64,000 nt of DNA from a virus, in the IMG/VR virus record IMGVR_UViG_3300008261_000048, positions 1-64,000 of that record. One strand, written 5' to 3'. The stretch's first letter is position 1, and the number at the start of each line of letters is the position of its first letter. This document shows positions 1 to 9,423 of this stretch, piece after piece. A program made the translations under genes and the position numbers. Under the pieces are notes generated by a model. The model was not told the DNA's origin and did no database searches. It saw nothing but the letters and a program-made list of their open reading frames with translations.

Positions 1-2
1 AC

Positions 3-2597
3 AGTTTAATCTCTGACTTTATGGTAGATGTATTTGTCATTGAAGGTAACTTTGGTGGAAACTTCGGTTCTGCTACACCTTATGACAGATTTACTGCCGA
101 TCCTACATTCCAACAATATTTTAATCCAACTAAAGGTATTGAGAGAAAGAAATTTGCATCTGACACAACCGATACTAAATTACAAGAATTCTTTAATGAA
201 TCAGAAGTAAACCTAATTGCAACTTACACTGCATGTTTAATTCCTGATTTTGTAGATTTACTTGGTAATAACTTATTCATTGAGAAATTAATCAATGCTG
301 ATACTGCTACAACCGGATTATTCTGCGCTGTGAATGAAGATCTCTTCAGTGGAGATTTTCTAATCGATGGTGTAAAAGGTGGTATTGACCTAATTGGACA
401 TAACATCGAATATACTCAGGCTACTGGTATTCAGGATGATGTTAATTTCCTTTCATATAGCGAAGCAATTGTGGCTGACCTTCCTTATGCAAGAGCTGCA
501 CAAGGTGTAAACCTAGCAACTATTGCAACAGGTGACATAGTATCTGTTAATACTTTAACAGGAGGAAATATTCAGATCTCAGTAATTGGATCTGCGGGTA
601 ATCCTTTATATGATGCATTCGCAAGTATGTCTGCTAACTCTCCTACAACAGTAGGTTCTTACATTAAAGGTGCAATTAGCAATAAGTATGTTCCTGTACT
701 TTCTGTGAATGTTACCAATACCGTTGTTACTGTTGTTTTATCAGGAGTAGGTGGAATTGTATCTGGTGATTTTCCAACATCATTAGGAACTACATATACT
801 TATGTAAATGAAGAAGACTTAGGTTTTACCGTTCATGAATTTGAAACTTCAAATACTAATGCTAATATCATTGGTTCTTACGGAAGTGCTCTTTACAGTT
901 CATTCTCTAACGGAACTCTTACTGATGGTGATGAAGCAGTATGGGAAATCTCTGGTAATGAATATACATCTTACCTAGTATTTAATGCTACTAGTTACGG
1001 ATTTATTCATACTGGTGTACCTGCTACTGTAAGTACTAAGTTTGCAATCTCTGACCCTGCATATTACATACCAGGTGTTAGAATAACTCCTTATCAACAA
1101 GATACTTTTGTAAACGTTACTCCAAGATCTCAGTTTAATATGGATAGCGGTACAGGATACTTCTTAAATTCAAACGGAGGCTCTGTTGGATTAAACACGT
1201 TAGATATCCAAACACTTAAAGGATCTCTTAATCGTTCAATCGATATTATATCAGATTCTTCAACTGAACCACTTCTTAAACCTAACCAGGTACTTATTGC
1301 ATCAACTAACCCTGATGCTTCTACTGTGGTTGTAGGAAATTATCTTTTACATTTTGAAGGTAATGTTTCAGTACCTCACTCTAGATTAACTAGAATTAAT
1401 CAAGTTCAAGGTGGTAAAACGAATAATGAATTCCCTACTATCCCAGTAGGAACTACTGCATTACTTGTGACATGTCAATCTGAAATTAACGTTACTACTG
1501 TAAATTCTATTAAGAAGGTTGAACTTTATTACCCAATTGATACTTGGGTTGATTACCTAAACATCTTTACTCTTGACGGATTTGTATTGGATGTTAATAA
1601 ACACGTACCTAACGGAACCAATGATCGTCAGAATGCTATTCTTAATGGAACATTAAGTGGAACAAATTTATTTAAAGCATTAACTGATAGAGAAACTATT
1701 AACTTCCGTTACTTAATTGATACTTTTGGAAACGGTATTGAAAGTGGATCTAAGTCAATCTATACTAACTTATGTCAAACTAGAAAGAATGCATTTGCAA
1801 TTATTAATGCACCTTCTGCAAAAGACTTTAAGGCTAACGTAGACCCTTCATTCGTGGATGCAACTGGAGCCTTATCATCTAGATTTATTTCTACAGGTGG
1901 TGATCTTTCTAAGAACCCAACAGTTAGATACTCATTGCCTGCATCTACTCAAGGTGGAAGCTGGGGTGGATTCTATTATCCTTTTATTACTGTAAGGGAT
2001 TTAGGAAAGAACATTAACGTTCCTCCTGCTGCTTATGTATCAAATAACTTTATTGCAAAGTATGAAAATGCATTACCTTGGTCTTTGGTTGCAGGTGTTC
2101 GTAGAGGTGTTGTAGGTGGAACTGGTGTGGTAGGATTAGAAATTAATCTTGACCTATCAGATAGAGAATACTTAGAACCATTTGGATTGAATCCAATCAT
2201 TTTCCAAAGTGGAACTGGTCCAACTATCTTTGCAAATAAAACTGCTCAACAAACTCCTAAATCTGCATTAAGTTCAATTAATGTGAGAGAGGTTGTTATT
2301 TACATCCAGGATGGTATTGAGGCAATTCTTAAGAATTACTTATTTGAGTTCAATACTGCTCAAACAAGATTGGAAATTAAAACTCTTGCTGATAACTTCT
2401 TATCAACGGTCCAAAACGATGATGGTGTATATGACTTCAGAAACGTAATGGATGAAACTAATAATACGCCGGAAGTTATTGATCAAAATGTTGGTATCCT
2501 AGATACTTATATTGAACCAGTAAGAGGAATGGAAATTTTGGTTCAAAGAACCACTATTTTAAGAACTGGAGCAATTAGTTCAGGAAACTTCCAATAA
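3..2597 (+). CDS. Tail sheath protein (gp18-like), 5' partial
   Basis: Contractile tail sheath subunit, the polymer that surrounds the tail tube and shortens on infection. The frame stays open to the left edge of the window, so the ATG at 21 is probably internal and the true start lies outside. At least 864 residues are visible, longer than T4 gp18 (about 660), which suggests extra surface domains in the middle. The C-terminal third shows the sheath core: a segment with SSRFISTGGDLSKNP, then PFITVRDLGKN, and an end with YLFEFNTAQTR and EILVQRTTILRTG that matches the conserved sheath C-terminus. The tail tube gene follows after 40 nt, the T4 order. Confidence 0.9.
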   Translation, partial: SLISDFMVDVFVIEGNFGGNFGSATPYDRFTADPTFQQYFNPTKGIERKKFASDTTDTKLQEFFNESEVNLIATYTACLIPDFVDLLGNNLFIEKLINADTATTGLFCAVNEDLFSGDFLIDGVKGGIDLIGHNIEYTQATGIQDDVNFLSYSEAIVADLPYARAAQGVNLATIATGDIVSVNTLTGGNIQISVIGSAGNPLYDAFASMSANSPTTVGSYIKGAISNKYVPVLSVNVTNTVVTVVLSGVGGIVSGDFPTSLGTTYTYVNEEDLGFTVHEFETSNTNANIIGSYGSALYSSFSNGTLTDGDEAVWEISGNEYTSYLVFNATSYGFIHTGVPATVSTKFAISDPAYYIPGVRITPYQQDTFVNVTPRSQFNMDSGTGYFLNSNGGSVGLNTLDIQTLKGSLNRSIDIISDSSTEPLLKPNQVLIASTNPDASTVVVGNYLLHFEGNVSVPHSRLTRINQVQGGKTNNEFPTIPVGTTALLVTCQSEINVTTVNSIKKVELYYPIDTWVDYLNIFTLDGFVLDVNKHVPNGTNDRQNAILNGTLSGTNLFKALTDRETINFRYLIDTFGNGIESGSKSIYTNLCQTRKNAFAIINAPSAKDFKANVDPSFVDATGALSSRFISTGGDLSKNPTVRYSLPASTQGGSWGGFYYPFITVRDLGKNINVPPAAYVSNNFIAKYENALPWSLVAGVRRGVVGGTGVVGLEINLDLSDREYLEPFGLNPIIFQSGTGPTIFANKTAQQTPKSALSSINVREVVIYIQDGIEAILKNYLFEFNTAQTRLEIKTLADNFLSTVQNDDGVYDFRNVMDETNNTPEVIDQNVGILDTYIEPVRGMEILVQRTTILRTGAISSGNFQ

Positions 2598-2637
2598 AAG
2601 AAATAAAGAAAGAATAAATAAAAAAATAAGTTAAACT

Positions 2638-3201
2638 ATGCCATTACCACATTACACTCAATCAAGGGCAAGTAATAACAGATACGAACCTATTCAGCCT
2701 AACCTATTTGAGGTAACACTCTTTACCCCAAATGGTGATGATACTGGTTTGATCCTTGAACATGTTATATCTGTTGGAGGTTTAAATGCATTAAATCCTT
2801 CAGTAGATGCAATTGGTCAAAAATATAAATTTGCAGATCGTTCTTTTGCAGGTATGCCTGGTCAGACTTTCGTAGATCTTACTATCGCGTTTACACTGAA
2901 TCTAAATGATGCAAATGAAAACTACATTTACAATACCATGAGAAACTGGTATAAATTAATCTACGATCCATTGACTGGTGAAATGGGATTAAAGAAAGAC
3001 TATGTAGGAAGCATGATCATTGTTCAATATAACCGTGCAGGGGATATCTTCAGAAAGATTACTTGTAAGGACATCTTCCCAACTGGTGCACCTGATTTTA
3101 TTGATGCACTTGATTATGGAACAGCCGATGCTGCCCAGTTATCAATGACTTATCGTTGTGACCATTGGGTTGAAGAAAACGTTGGAGCTCCAAATAACTA
3201 A
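2638..3201 (+). CDS. Tail tube protein (gp19-like)
   Basis: Subunit of the inner tail tube that guides DNA into the cell. It has 187 residues, slightly longer than T4 gp19 (163). The beta-rich N-terminal part (PNLFEVTLFTP) and the C-terminal part (KDIFPTGAPDFIDALDYG, then LSMTYRCDHW) match the T4-type tube fold. It lies directly downstream of the sheath gene and is followed by a strong intrinsic terminator, so sheath and tube form the end of one transcription unit. The leader is A-rich with no Shine-Dalgarno sequence, as for nearly every gene here. Confidence 0.92.
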   Translation: MPLPHYTQSRASNNRYEPIQPNLFEVTLFTPNGDDTGLILEHVISVGGLNALNPSVDAIGQKYKFADRSFAGMPGQTFVDLTIAFTLNLNDANENYIYNTMRNWYKLIYDPLTGEMGLKKDYVGSMIIVQYNRAGDIFRKITCKDIFPTGAPDFIDALDYGTADAAQLSMTYRCDHWVEENVGAPNN

Positions 3202-3216
3202 ATCTAAACATTTAAC

Positions 3217-3244
3217 AAAAACTGGCCTTAGGGCCAGTTTTTTT
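3217..3244 (+). terminator. Rho-independent terminator after tail tube gene
   Basis: ACTGGCC and GGCCAGT form a 7-bp stem (221-227 with 232-238 of the 3 kb block) closed by a TTAG loop and followed by six T. An A run before the stem can extend pairing with the T run. Confidence 0.9.
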
Positions 3245-3288
3245 GTCTTATCTCTAATATATAATATAGAATACATAATCTATAGATC

Positions 3289-3759
3289 ATGATTATATTT
3301 AAAGTAGAAAATATATCCAATGGGAAAACCTATGTGGGATATGCAGTTAATGATAATCCTAATAATTTAGGTACCGGAAAATACATTAAGAGAGCCGTAA
3401 AGGATTTTGGCACAACATCCTTTAAGAGAGATGTGTTAGAAAGATTTGATGAAGAAGAATCTTTAGGTATTGTAATGGACCGGGTTGAATTTTGGATTAA
3501 AAAATTCAAATCTGACAATCCTAAATTTGGATATAATGAAAGCGTACAGGAAATGATTCCTCAAAAAAAGAAATTGACAAAAAAATTACAAGTTCTTTTA
3601 ACACCTGAGGATGAAGATAACTTAAATACTATTATCATTCAAAAATCAATGGAATCTGGTATTAGGCCAATTCCTATCTCAAGATATGTTAGAAACATTA
3701 TTGTTGAACATATTGTAGAAGAAACTACACCAGAAAAACAATTAACAAAAAACAAATAA
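3289..3759 (+). CDS. GIY-YIG-like endonuclease domain protein
   Basis: A 156-residue protein. The N-terminal 90 residues resemble a GIY-YIG domain: FKVENISNGKTYVGYA takes the place of the two hallmark strands, followed by a basic region with SFKRDVL and, near residue 68, VEFWIKKF with a Glu in the position of the catalytic helix. The canonical GIY and YIG are degenerate (IIF and YVG). The C-terminal part (about 100-150) is lysine-rich and looks like a ribbon-helix-helix or other DNA-binding tail. It sits between tail tube and baseplate genes, after a terminator, as a free-standing homing endonuclease would. Activity is uncertain. Confidence 0.55.
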   Translation: MIIFKVENISNGKTYVGYAVNDNPNNLGTGKYIKRAVKDFGTTSFKRDVLERFDEEESLGIVMDRVEFWIKKFKSDNPKFGYNESVQEMIPQKKKLTKKLQVLLTPEDEDNLNTIIIQKSMESGIRPIPISRYVRNIIVEHIVEETTPEKQLTKNK

Positions 3760-3760
3760 C

Positions 3761-4753
3761 ATGAGTAATCACGAAGAAAATATCAAAAAAGAGTTTGAAG
3801 CAGCAGAAGGCATTCAACCAGCAACAGTAGTTAATGATGGTAAAATTACAAATTTAGGTAAAGTTGATCCAACCAAAGGGATGGGACTTACTTCACCAGA
3901 CGATCCTGAGATTAGAAGAATTCAGGAGTTAACCGGTTATATGAAGTTAGATTTAGGAAATCTTCCTTCTGCTGGTAAATTTTATCGTGAAGATTTTGAA
4001 ATTCATATTAGAGCTGCAAGAGTTGGTGAGATTAGAGATTTCTCTACAATCGATGAAGAAAACATTAGAGACGTAGATGAAAAACTAAATTCTATTCTTG
4101 TAGGCTGTACTAAAATTATGTACGGTAACCAAAGAGGATCATATCGTGATATTCTTGAAGAAGACCGTATTTATGTTTTACTTTCAATCAGAGAGCTTAC
4201 ATTCAAAAATGGTGAAGCTAAATTAATGATGCCAGTAGGTAAAAAGAAATGTACTTCAGGTTCATGTAAGTCACAGGATAGTGTAGAATTAAAAACAGCC
4301 AATCTTCAGTTTAATGAAGTAGATGATCTTATTGAAAAGTATTATGATTCTGTAAATAAATGCTACACTATTCCAACCAAAAGCCACGGTGAATTAGTAT
4401 TAGCACCACCTACAATTGGTGTTATGAGAGCTATTACTGATTGGGCAAGAAAGAGAGAGGAAGAAAATAAATCGTGGGATAAATCTTCTCTTGGTATACT
4501 TCCTTATGTGCAAAGAGAATGGCGAGGATTTGATGAAAAGCAAATCTTCTCTGCTATGACATCATTCCAAGGATGGGATTCTGGTAAATATTCAATAATT
4601 TTTAGATTGGTGGAAAAAATGAAAATAGGTATTAAGCCTGAATTTGTTTACCCATGTCAATCTTGTGGCGCGGAGGTCACAGTTCCGCTTTCCTTTCCCG
4701 GCGGAATCAAATCTCTGTTCATTATTCAAGATATCTCTTCTGAACTTCTATAA
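3761..4753 (+). CDS. Baseplate hub assembly protein (gp26-like)
   Basis: A 330-residue protein that resembles the T4 baseplate family typified by gp26, which helps assemble the baseplate hub. The visible signs are the N-terminal GNLPSAGKFY segment, typical of these phage proteins, and a C-terminal zinc-ribbon half site, CQSCGAEVTVPLSFPGGI, near residues 302-319. A second cysteine group (CTSGSC) lies near 165-170. It starts 2 nt after the GIY-YIG-like gene and is followed by a short acidic helper gene, a pair common in contractile phages. The family call is by motif and position only. Confidence 0.6.
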   Translation: MSNHEENIKKEFEAAEGIQPATVVNDGKITNLGKVDPTKGMGLTSPDDPEIRRIQELTGYMKLDLGNLPSAGKFYREDFEIHIRAARVGEIRDFSTIDEENIRDVDEKLNSILVGCTKIMYGNQRGSYRDILEEDRIYVLLSIRELTFKNGEAKLMMPVGKKKCTSGSCKSQDSVELKTANLQFNEVDDLIEKYYDSVNKCYTIPTKSHGELVLAPPTIGVMRAITDWARKREEENKSWDKSSLGILPYVQREWRGFDEKQIFSAMTSFQGWDSGKYSIIFRLVEKMKIGIKPEFVYPCQSCGAEVTVPLSFPGGIKSLFIIQDISSELL

Positions 4754-4769
4754 GATCAGGGTATTACTT

Positions 4770-5012
4770 ATGGAAAAATTGCATGTTCAGCCTACCGAGC
4801 TGGACATGCTTCCATATTATGAATTTGAGTATACTCTTGAAATCTATAATGACATCATTAAAGAACGTAATGATGAAGAAAAGAAACAAAATCAAGATGC
4901 TGAAGATAAGTATAACATAGCTGGAATGCAGAAAAATGCTACCAATATGAATAAAAATATGTCTAGTTATAAGCAACCTTCTATGCCTAAGATAAGTATG
5001 CCAAGATTCTAA
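4770..5012 (+). CDS. Small tail/baseplate assembly chaperone-like protein
   Basis: An 80-residue protein. The segment LPYYEFEYTLEIYNDIIKER (about residues 13-32) followed by a charged helix matches short helper proteins encoded after gp26-like genes in T4-like phages (gp51-like or tail-chaperone T-domain-like). The frame is open far upstream into the previous gene, but the ATG at 4770 is the first start after its stop and gives the compact form. A translational frameshift fusion with the upstream gene is conceivable but I see no clear slippery site. Confidence 0.5.
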   Translation: MEKLHVQPTELDMLPYYEFEYTLEIYNDIIKERNDEEKKQNQDAEDKYNIAGMQKNATNMNKNMSSYKQPSMPKISMPRF

Positions 5013-5015
5013 ATA

Positions 5016-5023
5016 TATAAATA
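5016..5023 (+). promoter_or_regulatory. Late promoter TATAAATA
   Basis: An exact TATAAATA followed by AAG, 14 nt before the ATG at 5037. It matches the T4 late promoter -10 box and recurs ahead of many genes in this window. Confidence 0.7.
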
Positions 5024-5036
5024 AAGACAAAAGATA

Positions 5037-6011
5037 ATGGATAGACAACAAATTCTTAAAGATATTCAGGCAAAGAGCCAGGCTGCTTTTTCTGAAATTA
5101 GAACACAGGCATTACAAGAAGCGGTTAGAAATATGTCAGCTGTTGCTGCAACCGGAGACTCAAGTAGCGGTGGGGGTGGTAGAACACCTTCATTGGAATT
5201 TGTAGTAAATACCTTTGACAGTACTTACTTTGAATTTGATTTTACTTCTACTGGTGAACCTATTGAATTTACAATTGAATGGGGTGATGGTAATGTACAT
5301 GTGGATTCAGGTGGTGGTGGCTATTACAGCGAAAACCATACATATGATGAGATTGGCGATTACACAGTTAAAGTATACTTTGATGATCCTCTAAAAATCT
5401 TACAATTAAATTTTCCTGGTGATGGTGATGCACCTATTAAGTCAATATCACGTTTACAAACCCTTGCTAATTTACAAGAATTTAGGGCAGACTATAATGC
5501 GTTAGAAAGTGTAGATTTTTCTGGTTTAACAAACCTTACATATATTGATATAAGTGACTGTGATCTTGTTGATACAAACACACCATCATTAACTTCTGTT
5601 AATTTATCAGGTTGCTATAATTTAATTGAGCTTCGTGTAGACGATAGTGATTTTTCAGGTGGATTCCCAGATCTTGTAGGATTAGTTAATCTTGAATTTT
5701 TTGATGCTGACCAATCTCTTATTGCAGGTAGTCTTGACATATCAATGTTACCTTCATTAACTGGATTTGATCTTAATGGAAATACAGATTTAACCGAGAT
5801 AATTATTGATAGCAGTCAACCTCTAGGTAATGGCGGCTATGATGTAAATGCATATAACTGTGACCTAACGGAAGAAGCGGTAGATAACATCTTAGTTGCT
5901 CTTTCTACAAACGGTGTATCAGGTGGATATGTTGAGTTAAACGGAGGAACTAATGCTACTCCTAGCGCAACTGGTCTTGCTGCTAAAGCGGTCCTAGAAG
6001 GTAACGGCTGA
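5037..6011 (+). CDS. PKD-like and leucine-rich-repeat tail-associated protein
   Basis: A 324-residue protein. Residues 1-35 form an amphipathic helix, 40-50 a Ser/Gly linker. Residues 55-120 look like a PKD-type beta sandwich (FTIEWGDGNVHVDSGG, then YDEIGDYTVKVYF). From about 135 to 300 it has leucine-rich repeats (LTNLTYIDISDCDL, LTSVNLSGCYNL, PSLTGFDLNGNTDL). This arrangement is common in surface proteins of Bacteroidota. It lies between the baseplate and tape measure genes, so it may be a virion tail decoration or a host-recognition module. Function not known. Confidence 0.6.
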   Translation: MDRQQILKDIQAKSQAAFSEIRTQALQEAVRNMSAVAATGDSSSGGGGRTPSLEFVVNTFDSTYFEFDFTSTGEPIEFTIEWGDGNVHVDSGGGGYYSENHTYDEIGDYTVKVYFDDPLKILQLNFPGDGDAPIKSISRLQTLANLQEFRADYNALESVDFSGLTNLTYIDISDCDLVDTNTPSLTSVNLSGCYNLIELRVDDSDFSGGFPDLVGLVNLEFFDADQSLIAGSLDISMLPSLTGFDLNGNTDLTEIIIDSSQPLGNGGYDVNAYNCDLTEEAVDNILVALSTNGVSGGYVELNGGTNATPSATGLAAKAVLEGNG

Positions 6012-6026
6012 ACCTTAAAGGATCTT

Positions 6027-9000
6027 ATGGATCCTCTAACCAAGATAGCAAAGTCGACTGAAGAAACTGCATCAAAATTAGATGCTGTGGTTGCTGCTGT
6101 TGCCGGTGGAAGTAGTGGGCAGTTAAGTCAAGCAATTGTAGCCGAATTACAAGTACAGACAGATTTATTAAAACAGATTGCTACAAATACGAAAAATGGT
6201 GCAATATCCGTAGGAGGTAAACCTATGGATAAAGATAAACTTAAAGAAGGAGCAGAAGCCATCAAAATGTTAGGTGGTGGTGCTTCTTCTTTAGCGTTCG
6301 GTCTATTAACTTTTATGCTAGTACCTAAAGGTGCTATTAGAAAATTTTCATCAACCATTAAGGAAATAATGGCTGTCTTTGATGATTTAGATACAAAAAA
6401 GATTAAAGAAGGGTCAGAAGCATTTGAAAAAATAGCAGCAAACATAGGTAAATTTGCAAGAGGGCTGGCTGCGGCTGCATTCTTACTTATACCAGGATAT
6501 GTAGGTGCTCTTTTACTTAAAGCTACATTAAAGATATTACTTCCTACATTTGAAATGATAGGAAAGAAAAGTAAAGTGATAAGTAAAGGCGCCGATGCAT
6601 TAGGCCTAATGGGTGACTCATTAATTAAATTTGCAAAAGGGCTTGTAGTAGTTGCAATTGCTTCTATTATAGGTATTGTTATGGCTCCTGTTATATTACT
6701 GACCGTAGTATTATTTGCAGGAGCATTTGCACTATTAGGTAAATTTGATAGACCAATCAGACAGGGTGCCCGAGCTCTTTTATTAATGGGAAGATCATTA
6801 GTTTTCTTTAGTGCCGGATTAGTTCTATTTGCTTTAGCTTCTCTATTTATCTTATTAAACCCAATCATTCTGCTAGCAATGGTAGGAACTCTTGTTCTTA
6901 TAAGTGGAGCATTTGCTCTTATAGGATTATTTGATAAGCAAATCAGAAAGGGTGCGGTTGGTTTATTAATTATGGGATTGAGCTTAATAGTATTTTCTGT
7001 TGGGTACCTAGTGTTTGCAATGGTAACAAAAGATATAACTCTTGAAAGATTAGGTATACAATCAGCAATTTTAATTGGTGTCGGAGCTGCTGTTGCTGCG
7101 GCTGGATTACTTGCTAGTCAATTAATTAAAGGGGCTATAGGGGTTGCTGCTATGGGACTTGGATTACTTGTATTTAGTCTTGGATATTTACCGTTTGCCA
7201 AGGTAACAGAGGATATGACTCTGAAAGATGTAGGTGTACAATCAGGTATCCTATTAGCATTAGGTTTAGAATTTGCTGCGGCTGGTGCTGGGGCATTATT
7301 TATATTAGCTGGGTCTGCAGCATTTGCTGCAGTTGGAATATCTTTAGCTGTATTATCTGGTGGTTTGGCTTTATTTAAAGCAGTAGGTTTTACTGAGGAT
7401 GATGCTTCTGCTATGACAACTACTTTAGTTGGTATTAAATCAGCATTCTTAGGTAATGCCGATGCAGATGAAGGATTTTTTGCTAAATTAGGCGGAGCTA
7501 TTACTGGCGCAGTCGATGCTGTTAGGATGGTTGAAGCCGCTGCTGGTTTTACTGCTGCTGGTATTGCATTAACAACATTATCATTTGGTCTTAATAAGTT
7601 TAAAGAAGTTGGATGGAATGATGAGTTATCTAAAGAATTGGTAACAATGTTAAATGGTGTTACTACTGCATTTGCATTAGCAGGATCAAGCGAACAGGTA
7701 CCTAGTTCATCTTTCTTTGGTCAAATGTTTGGATTTAAGAGAACTGCGGTTGAAGAAGGTATTAATTCAGTGCTAGGCGCCGGTAGAGCATTAAAAGATA
7801 TTGCCAAAGGCCTAAAAGAATTCCAATCTCTTATTGATAGCGGAGTTAGTTTTGGCCAACCTGATGGTAATGGTAATTATGAAGAAGGTACATTAGGTTA
7901 TGCTGTTACAAACACAGTAGGATTTATTAGAACTGCTTTTGCCGCCGTAGCCAATGAAGGAAATGTCCAAGGTGGTGGTTTCTTTGATACTTTATTTAAT
8001 GTTAAACAGAATAAGGTACAGGAAGGTATCCAATCAGTTATGAGAACCGGTAAAGCGCTTAAAGACATCGCAGAGGGTCTTAAATCATTCCAGGCATTAA
8101 TTGATGGTGGTGTTCAATTTGGACAACCTGATGCAAACGGAAGATATGCTCCTGGTACATTAGGTTATGCTGTTACAAATACCGTAGGTTTTGTTAGCGA
8201 AGCTTTTGCTGCGGTTGCAAGTCAAGGTAATGTACAGGCAGGTGGAATTATGGGATCTCTTTTTGGAATTGAAAAGAATAAAGTTGCTGAAGGTATTGAT
8301 TCTGTAAAGGGTGCAGGTCAAGAACTTACTAATATTGCAACAGGTCTTAAAACATTCCAAGACATGGTTGATCAAAATATTAACTGGGATACATTAGCAG
8401 GTGCTGTTAAAAAATCAATTACCTTTGTAGGAGAAGCCTTTGCTTCAATAGGTGGAATGGAACAAGAGGATGGGTGGTTTATTTTTAGCTGGGATGAAAA
8501 CCTTGTCCAAAAGGGTGTCGAGAGTGTAAAGGGTGCTGGTGAGCAACTTAATTTAATTGCAAATGGTCTTAAGTCTTTTCAAGATATGATTTCTAATAAT
8601 GTTGATTTTGAAAAGTTAGGATATACGATTAAAAATACCCTTATGTTTGTAGGTGATGCATTTATGGCAATAGGTGGAAAAGAACAGGAAGATTCAACTG
8701 GATTAAGTTCTCTGTTTGGTATAAGCTGGGATGAAAACCTTGTTCAAAAAGGTATTGAGAATGTAAAGGGTGCAGGTAAAGAATTAGAAAATATTGCAAA
8801 AGGTTTACAGGCATTTACGGATCTTAAGAATCCACAAGCAATTGCAAAAAGCATTAAAGAGATCTTTACATCAATAGGTGATACATTTACATATTACTAT
8901 GAGAAACCTAAATTTAAGTCCCAGGTCGATCATATGCAAGGATTTATTTCTGAAATATCTAAGAATGCTGGAAAAGGACTTATTCATAAAGCTGCTGAAG

Positions 9001-9338
9001 GTATGGATAAAATGGCTGCCGCTATTAATAAGATAGATGCAGATAAAGCAGAATCATTTGCAAATCTATTTAAGGGCGCAGGTGAATTAAGTAACAATGC
9101 AGCTGCATATGCTCAATTACTTAGTGCCGTCGAAGACATTAGAGATGCGTTAAATCAAAGTAATACTTCTACTGCTACCACCACAACAACATCTGATGGT
9201 AATGCTGGCGGTGGAGGCGGAGATAAAGGTCTTTCAGTAACTCTTAGAAGTATTAATACTACTTTAGGTAACCTAAATTCTACAATGAGTGGTTTACCTG
9301 GAAAAATTGCCGTACTCATTCCTACCGAAGGTAATTAA
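6027..9338 (+). CDS. Tape-measure-like tail protein with internal repeats
   Basis: A 1103-residue protein, the longest in the window. Residues 1-60 are helical and hydrophilic. Residues 80-450 hold many long hydrophobic Ala/Leu/Ile-rich helices, as in phage tape measure proteins. From about 573 to 960 there are five repeats of roughly 75-90 residues, each opening with a V-x-x-G-I/V-x-S/N-V pattern and continuing ALKDIAKGLKEFQ-like, starting near 575, 664, 753, 828 and 906. The C-terminus is a coiled region ending in a Gly-rich linker. It follows the baseplate genes, fitting a T4 gp29-like role in setting tail length; no enzymatic domain is visible. Confidence 0.7.
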   Translation: MDPLTKIAKSTEETASKLDAVVAAVAGGSSGQLSQAIVAELQVQTDLLKQIATNTKNGAISVGGKPMDKDKLKEGAEAIKMLGGGASSLAFGLLTFMLVPKGAIRKFSSTIKEIMAVFDDLDTKKIKEGSEAFEKIAANIGKFARGLAAAAFLLIPGYVGALLLKATLKILLPTFEMIGKKSKVISKGADALGLMGDSLIKFAKGLVVVAIASIIGIVMAPVILLTVVLFAGAFALLGKFDRPIRQGARALLLMGRSLVFFSAGLVLFALASLFILLNPIILLAMVGTLVLISGAFALIGLFDKQIRKGAVGLLIMGLSLIVFSVGYLVFAMVTKDITLERLGIQSAILIGVGAAVAAAGLLASQLIKGAIGVAAMGLGLLVFSLGYLPFAKVTEDMTLKDVGVQSGILLALGLEFAAAGAGALFILAGSAAFAAVGISLAVLSGGLALFKAVGFTEDDASAMTTTLVGIKSAFLGNADADEGFFAKLGGAITGAVDAVRMVEAAAGFTAAGIALTTLSFGLNKFKEVGWNDELSKELVTMLNGVTTAFALAGSSEQVPSSSFFGQMFGFKRTAVEEGINSVLGAGRALKDIAKGLKEFQSLIDSGVSFGQPDGNGNYEEGTLGYAVTNTVGFIRTAFAAVANEGNVQGGGFFDTLFNVKQNKVQEGIQSVMRTGKALKDIAEGLKSFQALIDGGVQFGQPDANGRYAPGTLGYAVTNTVGFVSEAFAAVASQGNVQAGGIMGSLFGIEKNKVAEGIDSVKGAGQELTNIATGLKTFQDMVDQNINWDTLAGAVKKSITFVGEAFASIGGMEQEDGWFIFSWDENLVQKGVESVKGAGEQLNLIANGLKSFQDMISNNVDFEKLGYTIKNTLMFVGDAFMAIGGKEQEDSTGLSSLFGISWDENLVQKGIENVKGAGKELENIAKGLQAFTDLKNPQAIAKSIKEIFTSIGDTFTYYYEKPKFKSQVDHMQGFISEISKNAGKGLIHKAAEGMDKMAAAINKIDADKAESFANLFKGAGELSNNAAAYAQLLSAVEDIRDALNQSNTSTATTTTTSDGNAGGGGGDKGLSVTLRSINTTLGNLNSTMSGLPGKIAVLIPTEGN

Positions 9339-9423
9339 TAAATCTTTTTCTTAGAAACCTAAAACTAAGTTATCTGGTTACTATATAAAATTAACGGATT
9401 GTTCCACTAAAAGTATAGTAATT

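Noticed and set aside
4644-4769. Possible programmed frameshift joining the gp26-like and next gene
   Set aside because: The frames overlap, but the shift needed is not the usual -1 and I see no slippery heptamer with a following stem; a separate start at 4770 explains the second gene.
6128-6868. A 246-residue open frame on the minus strand
   Set aside because: Antisense to the hydrophobic, codon-biased part of the tape measure gene; no start context and low complexity.
9339-9423. A class 1 promoter before the exonuclease gene
   Set aside because: TATATAAAATTAACGGA resembles the downstream part of early promoters, but a TTTC at the right distance from a TATATTT-like box is not present.
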